Origin: Thunnus maccoyii
Taxonomy: Eukaryota; Chordata; Actinopteri; Scombriformes; Scombridae
Length of the DNA stretch: 64,000 bases
NCBI RefSeq assembly: GCF_910596095.1
Contig: NC_056540.1
Location: 16,456,501 to 16,520,500 of the forward strand
Direction: 5' to 3'
Below the pieces are notes generated by a model. The model was given only the letters and a program-made list of their open reading frames with translations, was not told the DNA's origin and searched no databases. This document shows positions 1 to 10,719 of this stretch, in pieces. Made by a program: the position numbers and the translations under genes. The stretch's first letter is position 1. Each line of letters begins with the position of its first letter.

Positions 1-2325
1 GATTGTTACTGGGACACGGTGTCTGGGCAGCTCTCCTATTCGGTCTCAGAGGAGGTAAACCCGGGGACTCATGTTGGAAATATCGCTAAGGATTTAACCA
101 TTAATTTACAGGACTTGGAAACCCGCATGTTTCAAATTGTTACTGGATCAAAGAGGAAATTCTTCGAGGTAAATCTTAAGACTGGTGTTCTGTATGTCAG
201 TGAGAGAATAGACAGAGAGGAGCTTTGCGCAGAGGAACTTAAATGCTCAGTCAATGCAGAGGCCGTGATAAATAACCCTTTGAAGCTTTATAGTATTGAC
301 ATAGACATTTTAGATGTAAATGATAATGCCCCATTATTTACGACCAAATTGCAAAATTTGTATATTGCAGAGAATACTTTACCGGGAGTGAAATTCGCAT
401 TATCTGAAGCAACTGATGCAGATGTGGGGAGAAACGGAGTCAATACTTACAAATTAAGCCAAAATGAACATTTCTCTTTGGCAGTGCATAAAACAGGTGA
501 CAGTGTGTCTGCTGAGTTAGTGCTGAAGAAAGCTTTAGACAGAGAGAAGCAGCCTGTTATCACCATGACACTGACCGCTGTAGATGGAGGGACTCCTCCA
601 AAATCAGGCACCTCACAGCTCGTAATCAATGTTTTAGACATTAATGATAACATTCCGATATTCAGCGAATCTTTGTATAAGACAAAGATTCCCGAAAACA
701 CGCCCCTGGGCACACTAGTTATCGCTGTGAACGCCACCGATGCAGATGAGGGCCTGAACGGCGAGATTGTGTATTCATTAAGAAGCAAAGATCAAGATCA
801 CGTACTTGATATCTTTGAAATTGAAAGTCAAACGGGCGTCATTAAGGTAAAAGGCAATATAGACTTTGAAGAAAGGAAAGCTTTTGAGATACGTGTGGAG
901 GCAAGTGATAAAGGCCAGCCTCCAATGTCCGCTCATTGTAAAGTGTTGGTAGAAGTTGTGGACCTCAATGACAATGCTCCTGAGATCACCATTACGTCAC
1001 TGCATAATACAGTGAAAGAGGACTCTAATATAGGTACCGTAGTTGCACTTCTGTCCGTCCTCGATAAAGACGGTGGAGAAAATGGTAAAGTGAAAATCCA
1101 AATTCAAAATGAGGTTCCATTCAAACTCGAAACAAACTACAAAAATTATTATTCGTTGTTAGTTGATGGGCCTTTGGACAGAGAGAGTATCTCTAACTAC
1201 AACGTCACCATAGTCGCCACTGATAAAGGCACCCCGCCACTCTCTAGCACGAGTGTAGTTCCTATACACGTTTCTGATGTCAATGACAACCCGCCTCTCT
1301 TCTCAGAGCCTGTGATTAATGTTAACGTGAATGAGAACAGACCGGTAGGAGCAGTTATTAAAACGGTGACTGCAACTGATGCTGACACTGACCAGAACAG
1401 TCAGGTGAGCTACTCATTTTTACAGAGTAACACTAACTCGTTGTCGTTATCTACAATGGTGAATATCAACTCAGAGACTGGAGATATAATCAATCTGCAG
1501 TCTTTTAACTTTGAGGAGTTAAAAATGTTTCAGTTTAAAGTTCAGGCCACAGACTCTGGTGTTCCTCCGCTCAGCAGCAACGTGACTGTGAACGTTTTTA
1601 TTCTGGATGAGAATGACAACAGTCCAGCTATTCTGGCGCCCTATTCTGAACACGGCTCCGTTAACAGTGAGAGCATTCCCTATTCTGCTGAAGCGGGCTA
1701 CTTTGTGGCAAAGATCAGGGCTGTAGACGCAGACTCTGGATACAATGCGCTGCTTTCTTATCACCTGTCTGAGTCCAAAGGAAACAACCTCTTCCGGATC
1801 GGAACCAGCACCGGGGAAATCAGGACTAAGAGGAGAATGAGTGACAATGACCTGAAAACTCACCCCTTGGTGGTGTTGGTTTCTGATAACGGAGAACCCT
1901 CCCTGTCAGCTACTGTGTCTATTGATGTGGTGGTGGTTGAAAGCACAGCTGACATCCAGACTCAGTTCAGACATGTGCCTGTGAAGGAGGAGAGCTTCTC
2001 TGATTTAAACCTGTATCTGCTGATCGCCATTGTGTCGGTGTCAGCGATCTTTCTGCTGAGCCTCATCAGTTTAATAGCTGTCAAATGTCACAGGACAGAC
2101 GGCAGTTTCGGCAGGTACGGCGCCCCAATGATCACCACCCACCCTGACGGGAGCTGGTCTTACTCTAAAGCTACTCAGCAGTATGACGTGTGTTTCAGCT
2201 CAGACACACTCAAGAGCGACATGGTGGTTTTCCCTGCACCGTTTCCACCTGTAGATGCGGAGCTGATCAGTATTAACGGAGGAGACACTTTTACCAGGAC
2301 CCAGACTTTACCCAGTAAAGAAAAG
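1..2325 (+). CDS. pcdha: V1: clustered protocadherin (alpha-type) variable exon, 5' partial
   Basis: Neuronal homophilic cell-adhesion protein of the plasma membrane. The frame is open from base 1, where the end of the signal peptide (DCYWDTVSG) is followed by the mature [10 protein letters not shown] start; the ATG lies outside the window. Six EC repeats follow, with calcium linkers DVNDN, DINDN, DLNDN, DVNDN and DENDN after EC1-EC5, and the EC1 loop CAEELKC. One membrane helix (about 2005-2082) and a tail ending LPSKEK complete it. The exon ends at AAAAG|GTAAG; reading through would meet TGA at 2338. The tail lacks a constant domain, so splicing to downstream constant exons is inferred. EC1-EC4 differ from V2-V4, but everything after about 1450 is nearly identical to them. 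Confidence 0.9.
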
Positions 2326-2646
2326 GTAAGAGAAGTATGAAAAATCAAAAGTTCATATTATTCTACTGTCGGGGGTGAAGCTAAAACATGTTCGTCCGTG
2401 TTTTTGTTCTCACACATGAAGTTTGAAAAAGTATGAAAAGCCACATGTCTTCATCCTCGAGAGCTGCTGAAAAAATGTCCCTCCATTTTTTTCTTAAATA
2501 TGACGTGAAAATACAACATTTCAACAACGTACATTTGTAGGGATGTCTGGTTTTTAAATTTGTACATACATGGACCAAAGTAATTACAACCTTCAAGTTA
2601 TTAAAGAAAACTTCTAATTCATTTTTCGGGAGCACTACTGCAGTGT

Positions 2647-2667
2647 GTCGTTGTCCATGGTTCTGAA
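2647..2667 (-). promoter_or_regulatory. RE1/NRSE-like element
   Basis: The minus strand reads TTCAGAACCATGGACAACG, against the RE1 consensus TTCAGCACCACGGACAGCG. Both half-sites are recognisable, with a C to A change in the first and G to A in the second. It lies 388 bp before the V2 CTCF-like element. REST binding is inferred. Confidence 0.6.
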
Positions 2668-3034
2668 AAAGCGCCACTCTGTTGTGTACAGTCCGCAGGG
2701 TGCGAAACTAAAATTTCGTCGACCCAACATCTCACCATTATTACTATTTATGTTTACTGATATGAATTATGCAAAGAAGATTTCATCACAATTAAAAAAT
2801 ATATTTCTCTGGATAATTTAATTGTCTTGATTATATTAGAGGAAAAGAGAGACAGTATTGTGTTTGCATCTTTGTTTAGTTTTTTCTTAATTCTGTAGTA
2901 TTTGTGAAAAATTAAATAAGGGAAACTGATAGTTTTTGAGTTGTGACTTCTTGTTAGCTGTGTGTGGACTTGACAGTTCTGAAGAATGGAGGTGATTTGT
3001 CTGTTTTTGTGGTGAATGTAGTTATTTCAAATGA

Positions 3035-3146
3035 CCACACGGGGACATTGTAGACCATCACATTTCGATGCTCCTCTTCAGTGCTTCAGGCTCCTCCCAG
3101 ATTCAGAGGATGATGATGTTTCTCGGGGCTTTGTTACAAAGAGACG
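3035..3146 (+). promoter_or_regulatory. V2 promoter: CTCF-like CSE, CTCCTCCC box, ACAAAGAGAC block
   Basis: CSE at 3035-3056 (CCACACGGGGACATTGTAGA + CC), CTCCTCCCAG at 3091-3100, and the palindrome CTTTGTTACAAAG at 3129-3141 followed by AGACG. The CSE start is 269 bp from the V2 ATG. In mammals the protocadherin CSE binds CTCF and controls promoter choice; the role here is inferred from position and repetition. Confidence 0.75.
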
Positions 3147-3303
3147 CAGTGCAAGAGTGAATTGTGTGGCGATCAGTTATTGTCTCTTTGTTACCCCTTA
3201 AAAAACAAAGAAACTGGATTCTGGTGTTTCGCGTTCACCCTGAATCATTAGAGAGGATTTTTGAGACTGGGATCCATATGATCTGTTCAGGCTGGATACA
3301 AAT

Positions 3304-5685
3304 ATGTCGACACGGAGGATACGGAGCCCTTTTGGAATTTATATAGTCGTTGTTCTCTTGGATTGTTGCTGGGAAGCGGTATCAGGACAGCTCTCTTACC
3401 CGGTATCAGAGGAGGTAAACCAGGGGACCTCTGTGGGAAATCTCGCTAAAGATCTAAATCTTAATGTTCATGACTTAGAGGCGCGTATGTTTCAGATCGT
3501 CAGCGGATCAAAACGAAAATATTTCGATGTAAATCTGAAAACGGGTGTTCTTTATGTTAATGAAAGAATCGACCGTGAGGAGCTCTGTGCGAAGGCTACA
3601 AAATGTACTGTCAGTGTAGAGGCCGTGATCAACAATCCACTGAAGCTGTATCGTTTGGAGATAAATGTAGTTGATATAAATGATAATGCACCATATTTCC
3701 CTGAGAATTTGCAGTCTCTTAACATTGCAGAGAGTACTGTGCCAGGAGGGAAATTTGGATTTATCGGGGCGTCAGATCTCGACGTTGGTAAGAATGATGT
3801 TAGTACATATAAGATAAGTCCGAATGATTATTTTTCTTTAGAGGTTCACAAAGGGGGAGAGAGTGTGTCTGCCAAGCTTGTGCTTCAAAAAGCTTTAGAC
3901 CGAGAAAAAGAAAGTACTGTAAAACTTACAGTGACTGCTGTCGACGGCGGAAATCCACCCAAGTCAGGGACATCTCAAATTGTTATCAATATTTTAGACA
4001 ATAACGACAACGCTCCGGTTTTCAGTAGTTCTTTGTATAAGGCACGGGTTTCTGAGAACTTATCAGTAGGTAAAACTGTGATAGTTTTGAATGCGACAGA
4101 TGCAGATGAAGGTTTGAACAGTGAGATAGAATATTCATTGAGAAGTAAAGGTCAGGATCAGGTTTTAGATGTATTTGAAATTGATTCTAAAACAGGTGCA
4201 ATTTTAGTCAAAGGAAAGATCGACTATGAAGAAAATCCTGCGTTTGAAATTCATGCACAGGCCAGTGATAAAGGTACTCCTCCGATGTCTGCTGATTGTA
4301 AAGTGCTGGTTGAAGTGGTGGACATAAATGACAACGCTCCTGAGATCACTGTGACGTCACTGCTAAATACAGTGAAAGAGGATGCTGAAGTCGGCACTGC
4401 TATTGCACTTGTCTCTGTACTGGACAAGGATGGAGGGAAAAATGGTGAAGTAAAAGTCATAATCCCAAATGAGACCCCATTTAAATTGGACACGAATTAT
4501 AAAAACTATTATTCGTTAGTAGTTAATGGGCCGCTTGATAGAGAGACTAAGGCCCAGTATAATGTCACTATTGTAGCAACTGATGAAGGGACTCCATCTC
4601 TCTCCAGCACAAGCATAGTGACTGTTCATGTTTCTGATGTCAATGACAACCCGCCTCGCTTCCCGGAGCCGCTGATTAATGTTTACGTGAATGAGAACCG
4701 ACCGGTAGGAGCAGTTATTAAAACGGTGACTGCAACTGATGCTGACACTGACCGGAACAGTCAGGTGAGCTACTCATTTTTACAAAGTAACAGTAACTCG
4801 TTGCCCTTATCTACAATGGTAAACATAAACTCAGAGACTGGAGATATAATCAATCTGCAGTCTTTTAACTTTGAGGAGTTGAAAACGTTTCAGTTTAAAG
4901 TTCAGGCCACAGACTCTGGTGTTCCTCCGCTCAGCAGCAACGTGACTGTGAATGTTTTTATTCTGGATGAGAATGACAACAGTCCTGCTATTCTGGCACC
5001 CTATTCTGAGCACGGCTCCGTTAACAGTGAGAGCATCCCCTATTCTGCTGAAGCGGGCTACTTTGTGGCAAAGATCAGGGCTGTAGACGCAGACTCTGGA
5101 TACAATGCGCTGCTTTCTTATCACCTGTCTGAGCCCAAAGGAAACAACCTCTTCCGGATCGGAACCAGCACCGGGGAAATCAGGACTAAGAGGAGAATGA
5201 GTGACAATGACCTGAAAACTCACCCCTTGGTGGTGTTGGTTTCTGATAACGGAGAACCCTCTCTGTCAGCTACTGTGTCTATCGATGTGGTGGTGGTTGA
5301 AAGCACAGCTGACATCCAGACTCAGTTCAGACATGTGCCTGTGAAGGAGGAGAGCTTCTCTGATTTAAACCTGTATCTGCTGATCGCCATTGTGTCGGTG
5401 TCAGCGATCTTTCTGCTGAGCCTCATCAGTTTAATAGCTGTCAAATGTCACAGGACGGACGGCAGTTTCGGCAGGTACGGCGCCCCAATGATCACCACCC
5501 ACCCTGACGGAAGCTGGTCTTACTCTAAAGCTACTCAGCAGTATGACGTGTGTTTCAGCTCAGACACTCTCAAGAGTGACATGGTGGTTTTCCCCGCGCA
5601 ATTTCCGCCTGTAGATGCAGAGCTGATCAGTATTAACGGAGGAGACACTTTTACCAGGACTCAGACTTTACCCACTAAAGAAAAG
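3304..5685 (+). CDS. pcdha: V2: clustered protocadherin (alpha-type) variable exon
   Basis: Homophilic adhesion receptor of neurons. The exon encodes 794 residues: signal peptide 1-28 ([10 protein letters not shown]..., ending AVSG), EC1 29-128, EC2 to 236, EC3 to 344, EC4 to 449, EC5 to 559, EC6 to about 680, membrane helix about 690-713, tail 714-794 ending LPTKEK. Linkers are DINDN, DNNDN, DINDN, DVNDN, DENDN. EC1 has the CAKATKC loop; N-glycosylation sequons appear in EC3 (NAT), EC4 (NVT) and EC5 (NVT). The ATG follows a leader shared with V3 and V4. The exon ends AAAAG|GTAAG. Mature start is [10 protein letters not shown], with Pro where its relatives have Ser. Splicing to constant exons is inferred. 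Confidence 0.93.
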
Positions 5686-5914
5686 GTAAGAAAAGTATGA
5701 AAAATCAATATGTCTCAGTTCATATTATTTAACTGTCGAGAGATGAGACTGAAAGCATGTTCCTGCGAGATTTTGTTCTTACACACATTTGAAAAAGTAT
5801 AAAATCAGATGAAGTGAGGCATGTGGCTTTTTCATCCTCAAGAGCTGCTGAAAACTTGTCCCTTCATTTTTTCTTGAATATGAAGTGAAAATACAACTTT
5901 TCAAGAGATGTATT

Positions 5915-6590
5915 TGTTTATTTATTTATGTATTAGCTTATTTGTCAGGGACGTTGCAAAAAACATTGTAACAGGTTAAAATAACATGAAACAGATGTGT
6001 TGTATATAGGATTTCTAGCCGAGGCTAATTTGCGACCCCTGTCCCTGGTTAGGCTTTTCTACTTAAAAATCGTCATAACATATCATCAACAGAAGTATAT
6101 TAGTTAAATAGAGCTCATAATAAATAGTGACATTCTCAATAACAACAGTATTTACGTCACATAATCAATTTACATGTGTTGCGTGTGTGTACACGTGTGT
6201 ATGTTCCCTAATTCATGGCAATATGTGATTATGTGTATAATGTTTATGTGTGTCCGACATACATGCACGTAGTCTTTATGAGTATGTATGTAAGTTTGTT
6301 TATCTGTATGTGTCTGTTCTTCTATCCGTATGTACATGTCCATGACCATGTGTGCGTGCACAAGTGCATGATCATTGATCAGTGATCGCAGGTTTGTTTT
6401 CTTTTTCAGCCAGTCTTTCACCTTTTCATTAAACCTTTTCAGATCAGTTTGTGTTTTTATTTCTGTTGGTAGGGTATTCCAAAAATTTAACCCCTTTTAC
6501 TGAAAAAGATGACTAATCGAAAGTAGTTTTGCGCGGTGCCACCACGCAGTTGCCATTTGCTGATCCCCTGGTGGCCATACATTTTTAAAG
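5915..6590 (-). mobile_element. Non-LTR retrotransposon (LINE) 3' fragment, degenerate
   Basis: This segment is absent from the matching intervals after V1 and V3. On the minus strand around 6385-6480 it encodes FWNTLPTEIK followed by DLKRFNEKVKDWL, a pattern typical of the C-terminal end of fish LINE reverse-transcriptase ORFs. The preceding VKGVKF lies in another frame across an A-run at 6481-6485 (+ strand), so the copy is frameshifted and dead. Only the 3' end of the element is present, as in a 5'-truncated insertion. Clade not resolved; the edges are estimated by comparison with V1-V2. Confidence 0.7.
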
Positions 6591-6697
6591 ATGTTTAGTT
6601 TTGAATTTGTAAGAAGACATGGACCAAAGTAATAACAATAATGAAGTTAACATAGAGGAGACCTCTAATTCATTATTCGGGAGCGCTATTGCAGTAT

Positions 6698-6718
6698 GTC
6701 GTTGTCCATGGTGCTGAA
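6698..6718 (-). promoter_or_regulatory. RE1/NRSE-like element
   Basis: The minus strand reads TTCAGCACCATGGACAACG: perfect first half-site, one change in the second. It is 386 bp before the V3 CSE, almost the same distance as in V1-V2. Confidence 0.7.
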
Positions 6719-7083
6719 AAAAAGCGTCACTGTGTGTTGTGAACAGTCTAGAGGGTGCGAAACGGATACTTCATTACTATTTATATTTACTCATATGAAT
6801 TATACATATCAGGTTTCATCATAATTAAAGAATATATTTCTCTGGATAATTTAATTACCTTGATCATATTACAAAAACAGAGAGACAATGTTGTATATAT
6901 GCATTTTTGTTTTTTTATTTTTTTCTTTATTTTGTACTGTTTGTGATTAATTAAATAAGGGAAATAGATAGTTTTTGGTGACCTATGAGCTGTGACTTCT
7001 TGTTAGCTGTGTGTGGACTTGACAGTTCTGAAGAATGGAGGTGATTTGTCTGTTTTTGTGGTGAATGTAGTTATTTCAAATGA

Positions 7084-7195
7084 CCACGCGGGGACATTGT
7101 AGACCATCACATTTCGATGCTCCTCTTCAATGTTTCAGGCTCCTCCCAGATTCAGAGGATGATGATGTTTCTCGGGGCTTTGTTACAAAGAGACG
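7084..7195 (+). promoter_or_regulatory. V3 promoter: CTCF-like CSE, CTCCTCCC box, ACAAAGAGAC block
   Basis: CSE 7084-7105 (CCACGCGGGGACATTGTAGA + CC), CTCCTCCCAG at 7140-7149, CTTTGTTACAAAG at 7178-7190. The CSE start is 269 bp before the ATG, identical to V2 and V4. Confidence 0.75.
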
Positions 7196-7352
7196 CAGTG
7201 CAAGAGTGAATTGTGTGGCGATCAGTGATTGTCTCTTTGTTACCCCTTATCACGCAAAGAAACTGGATTCTGGTGTTTCGCGTTCATCCTGAATCATTAG
7301 AGAGGATTTTTGAGACTGGGGTCTATATGCTCTGTTCAGGCTGGATACAAAT

Positions 7353-9734
7353 ATGTCGACACGGAGGAAACAGAGCCCTTTTGGGATTTATATAGTCGTT
7401 GTTCTCTTGGATTGTTGCTGGGAAGCGGTATCTGGACAGCTCTCTTACTCGGTATCAGAGGAGGTAAACCCGGGGACCTCTGTGGGAAATCTCGCTAAAG
7501 ATCTAAACCTTAATGTTCATGACTTGGAGGCGCGTATGTTTCAGATCGTCAGCGGATCAAAACGAAAATATTTCGATGTAAATCTGAAAACGGGTGTTCT
7601 TTATGTTAATGAAAGAATCGACCGTGAGGAGCTCTGTGCGAAGGCTACAAAATGTACTGTCAGTGTAGAGGCCGTGATCAACAATCCACTGAAGCTGTAT
7701 CGTTTGGAGATAAATGTAGTCGATATAAATGATAATGCACCATATTTCCCTGAGAATTTGCAGTCTCTTAACATTGCAGAGAGTACTGTGCCAGGAGGGA
7801 AATTTGGATTTATCGGGGCGTCAGATCTCGATGTTGGTAAGAATGATGTTAGTACATATAGGATAAGTCCGAATGATTATTTTTCTTTAGAGGTTCACAA
7901 AGGGGGAGAGAGTGTGTCTGCCGAGCTTGTGCTTCAGAAGGCTTTAGACCGAGAAAAAGAAAGTACTGTAAAACTTACAGTGACTGCTGTCGACGGCGGA
8001 AATCCACCCAAGTCAGGGACATCTCAAATCATTGTAAATGTTTTAGACATTAACGACAACGCTCCAGTTTTCAGTAGTTCTTTGTACAAAGCACGGGTTT
8101 CTGAGAACTTATCAGTAGGTAAAACTGTGATAATTTTGAATGCGACAGATGCAGATGAAGGTTTGAACAGTGAGATAGAATATTCATTGAGAAGTAAAGG
8201 TCAGGATCAGGTTTTAGATGTATTTGAAATTGATTCTAAAACAGGTGCAATTTTAGTCAAAGGAAAGATCGACTATGAAGAAAACCCTGCGTTTGAAATT
8301 CATGCACAGGCCAGTGATAAAGGTACTCCTCCGATGTCTGCTCACTGTAAAGTGCTGGTTGAAGTCGTGGACATAAATGACAACGCTCCTGAGATCACTG
8401 TGACGTCACTGCTAAATACAGTGAAAGAGGATGCTGAAGTCGGCACTGCTATTGCACTTGTCTCTGTACTGGACAAGGATGGAGGGAAAAATGGTGAAGT
8501 AAAAGTTATAATCCCAAATGAGACCCCATTTAAATTGGACACGAATTATAAAAACTATTATTCGTTAGTAGTTAATGGGCCGCTTGATAGAGAGACTAAG
8601 GCCCAGTATAATGTCACTATTGTAGCAACTGATGAAGGGACTCCATCTCTCTCCAGCACAAGCATAGTGACTGTTCATGTTTCTGATGTCAATGACAACC
8701 CGCCTCGCTTCCCGGAGCCGCTGATTAATGTTTACGTGAATGAGAACCGACCGGTAGGAGCAGTTATTAAAACGGTGACTGCAACTGATGCTGACACTGA
8801 CCAGAACAGTCAGGTGAGCTACTCATTTTTACAAAGTAACAGTAACTCGTTGCCCTTATCTACAATGGTAAACATAAACTCAGAGACTGGAGATATAATC
8901 AATCTGCAGTCTTTTAACTTTGAGGAGTTGAAAACGTTTCAGTTTAAAGTTCAGGCCACAGACTCTGGTGTTCCTCCGCTCAGCAGCAACGTGACTGTGA
9001 ATGTTTTTATTCTGGATGAGAATGACAACAGTCCTGCTATTCTGGCGCCCTATTCTGAGCACGGCTCTGTCAACAGTGAGAGCATCCCCTATTCTGCTGA
9101 AGCGGGCTACTTTGTGGCAAAGATCAGGGCTGTAGACTCAGACTCTGGATACAATGCGCTGCTTTCTTATCACCTGTCTGAGCCCAAAGGAAACAACCTC
9201 TTCCGGATCGGAACCAGCACCGGGGAAATCAGGACTAAGAGGAGAATGAGTGACAATGACCTGAAAACTCACCCCTTGGTGATGTTGGTTTCTGATAACG
9301 GAGAACCCTCTCTGTCAGCTACTGTGTCTATTGATGTGGTGGTGGTTGAAAGCACAGCTGACATCCAGACTCAGTTCAGACATGTGCCTGTGAAGGAGGA
9401 GAGCTTCTCTGATTTAAACCTGTATCTGCTGATCGCCATTGTGTCGGTGTCAGCAATCTTTCTGCTGAGCCTCATCAGTTTAATAGCTGTCAAATGTCAC
9501 AGGACAGACGGGAGTTTCGGCAGGTACGGCGCCCCAATGATCACCACCCACCCTGACGGGAGCTGGTCTTACTCTAAAGCTACTCAGCAGTATGACGTGT
9601 GTTTCAGCTCAGACACACTCAAGAGTGACATGGTGGTTTTTCCCGCGCCGTTTCCACCTGTAGATGCGGAGCTGATCAGCATTAACGGAGGAGACACTTT
9701 TACCAGGACTCAGACTTTACCCAGTAAAGAAAAG
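7353..9734 (+). CDS. pcdha: V3: clustered protocadherin (alpha-type) variable exon
   Basis: 794 residues with the same domain order and positions as V2. Linkers DINDN, DINDN, DINDN, DVNDN, DENDN; EC1 loop CAKATKC; tail ends LPSKEK at AAAAG|GTAAG. EC1-EC4 differ from V2 at only a handful of residues (for example TYRIS for TYKIS, SAELV for SAKLV, HCKVL for DCKVL), so its recognition face is probably almost the same as that of V2 and V4. The calcium-site DAD of EC6 is DSD here (AVDSDSGYN), which keeps both Asp residues. The ATG is the one shared with V2 and V4, just after CTGGATACAAAT. Confidence 0.93.
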
Positions 9735-10057
9735 GTAAGAGAAGTATGAAAAATCAACAGTTCATATTATTCTACTGTCGGGGGTGAAGCTAAAACATGT
9801 TCGTCCGTGTTTTTGTTCTCACACATGAAGTTTGAAAAAGTATGAAAAGCCACATGTCTTCATCCTCGAGAGCTGCTGAAAAAATGTCCCTCCATTTTTT
9901 TTTCTTAAATATGAAGTGAAAATACAACATTTCAACAATGTACATTTGTAGGGATGTCTGGTTTTAAATTTGTACGATACATGGACCAAAGTAATTACAA
10001 CCTTTGAGTTAATAAAGAAAACTTCTAATTCATTTTTCGGGGGCACTACTGCAGTGT

Positions 10058-10078
10058 GTTGTTGTCAATGGTTCTGAA
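10058..10078 (-). promoter_or_regulatory. RE1/NRSE-like element, decayed
   Basis: The minus strand reads TTCAGAACCATTGACAACA. Position and flanks match the V1-V2 site, but the GGACAGCG half is eroded (TGACAACA). It may no longer bind REST. Confidence 0.4.
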
Positions 10079-10450
10079 AAAGCGCCACTCTGTTGTGTAC
10101 AGTCCGCAGGGTGCGAAACTAAAATTTCGTCGACCCAACATCTCACCATTAGGCCTATTACTATTTATGTTTACTGATATGAATTATGCAAAGAAGATTT
10201 CATCACAATTAAAAAATATATTTCTCTGGATAATTTAATTACCTTGATCATATTAGAGGAAAAGAGACAGTATTGTATTTTGCATCTTTGTTTAGTTTTT
10301 TCTTAATTCTGTAGTATTTGTGAAAAATTAAATAAGGGAAACTGATAGTTTTTGAGTTGTGACTTCTTGTTGGCTGTGTGTGGACTTGACAGTTCTGAAG
10401 AATGGAGGTGATTTGTCTGTTTTTGTGGTGAATGTAGTTATTTCAAATGA

Positions 10451-10562
10451 CCACACGGGGACATTGTAGACCATCACATTTCGATGCTCCTCTTCAGTGC
10501 TTCAGGCTCCTCCCAGATTCAGAGGATGATGATGTTTCTCGGGGTTTTGTTACAAAGAGACG
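10451..10562 (+). promoter_or_regulatory. V4 promoter: CTCF-like CSE, CTCCTCCC box, ACAAAGAGAC block
   Basis: CSE 10451-10472, CTCCTCCCAG 10507-10516, TTTTGTTACAAAG 10545-10557 (first base of the palindrome changed). The CSE start is 269 bp from the ATG. Confidence 0.75.
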
Positions 10563-10719
10563 CAGTGCACGAGTGAATTGTGTGGCGATCAGTTATTGTC
10601 TCTTTGTTACCCCTTATCACGCAAAGAAACTGGATTCTGGTGTTTCGCGTTCATCCTGAATCATTAGAGAGGATTTTTGAGACTGGGATCCATATGATCT
10701 GTTCAGGCTGGATATAAAT

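Larger units (their letters stand above)
2326..3303. other. Interval V1-V2
   Basis: No gene seen. It holds the V1 splice donor, an RE1-like site (2647-2667), the V2 promoter block (3035-3146) and the V2 leader. Bases 2326-3300 are very similar to the V3-V4 interval (9735-10719), which points to duplication of a larger exon-plus-interval unit. Confidence 0.7.
5686..7352. other. Interval V2-V3, enlarged by a LINE fragment
   Basis: About 1.67 kb, against about 0.98 kb for the neighbouring V1-V2 and V3-V4 intervals. The extra length is an insert at about 5915-6590. It also has an RE1-like site (6698-6718) and the V3 promoter (7084-7195). No other gene seen. Confidence 0.7.
9735..10719. other. 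Interval V3-V4
   Basis: No gene seen. Very similar to V1-V2 along its length. It holds a weak RE1-like site (10058-10078) and the V4 promoter (10451-10562). Confidence 0.7.

Noticed and set aside
1519-1863. A recurring minus-strand open frame of about 114-130 codons within the 3' block of nearly every exon
   Set aside because: It is the exact antisense of the homogenised EC5-EC6 block, so its conservation follows from the sense strand. No start context, signal or family supports a protein. Antisense RNA from protocadherin exons is known in mammals, but nothing here shows it.
7080-7292. A 70-codon frame starting in the CSE before V3, also found before V4
   Set aside because: It begins in the promoter element, is cut short in the equivalent V2 sequence, and probably lies mostly upstream of the transcription start.
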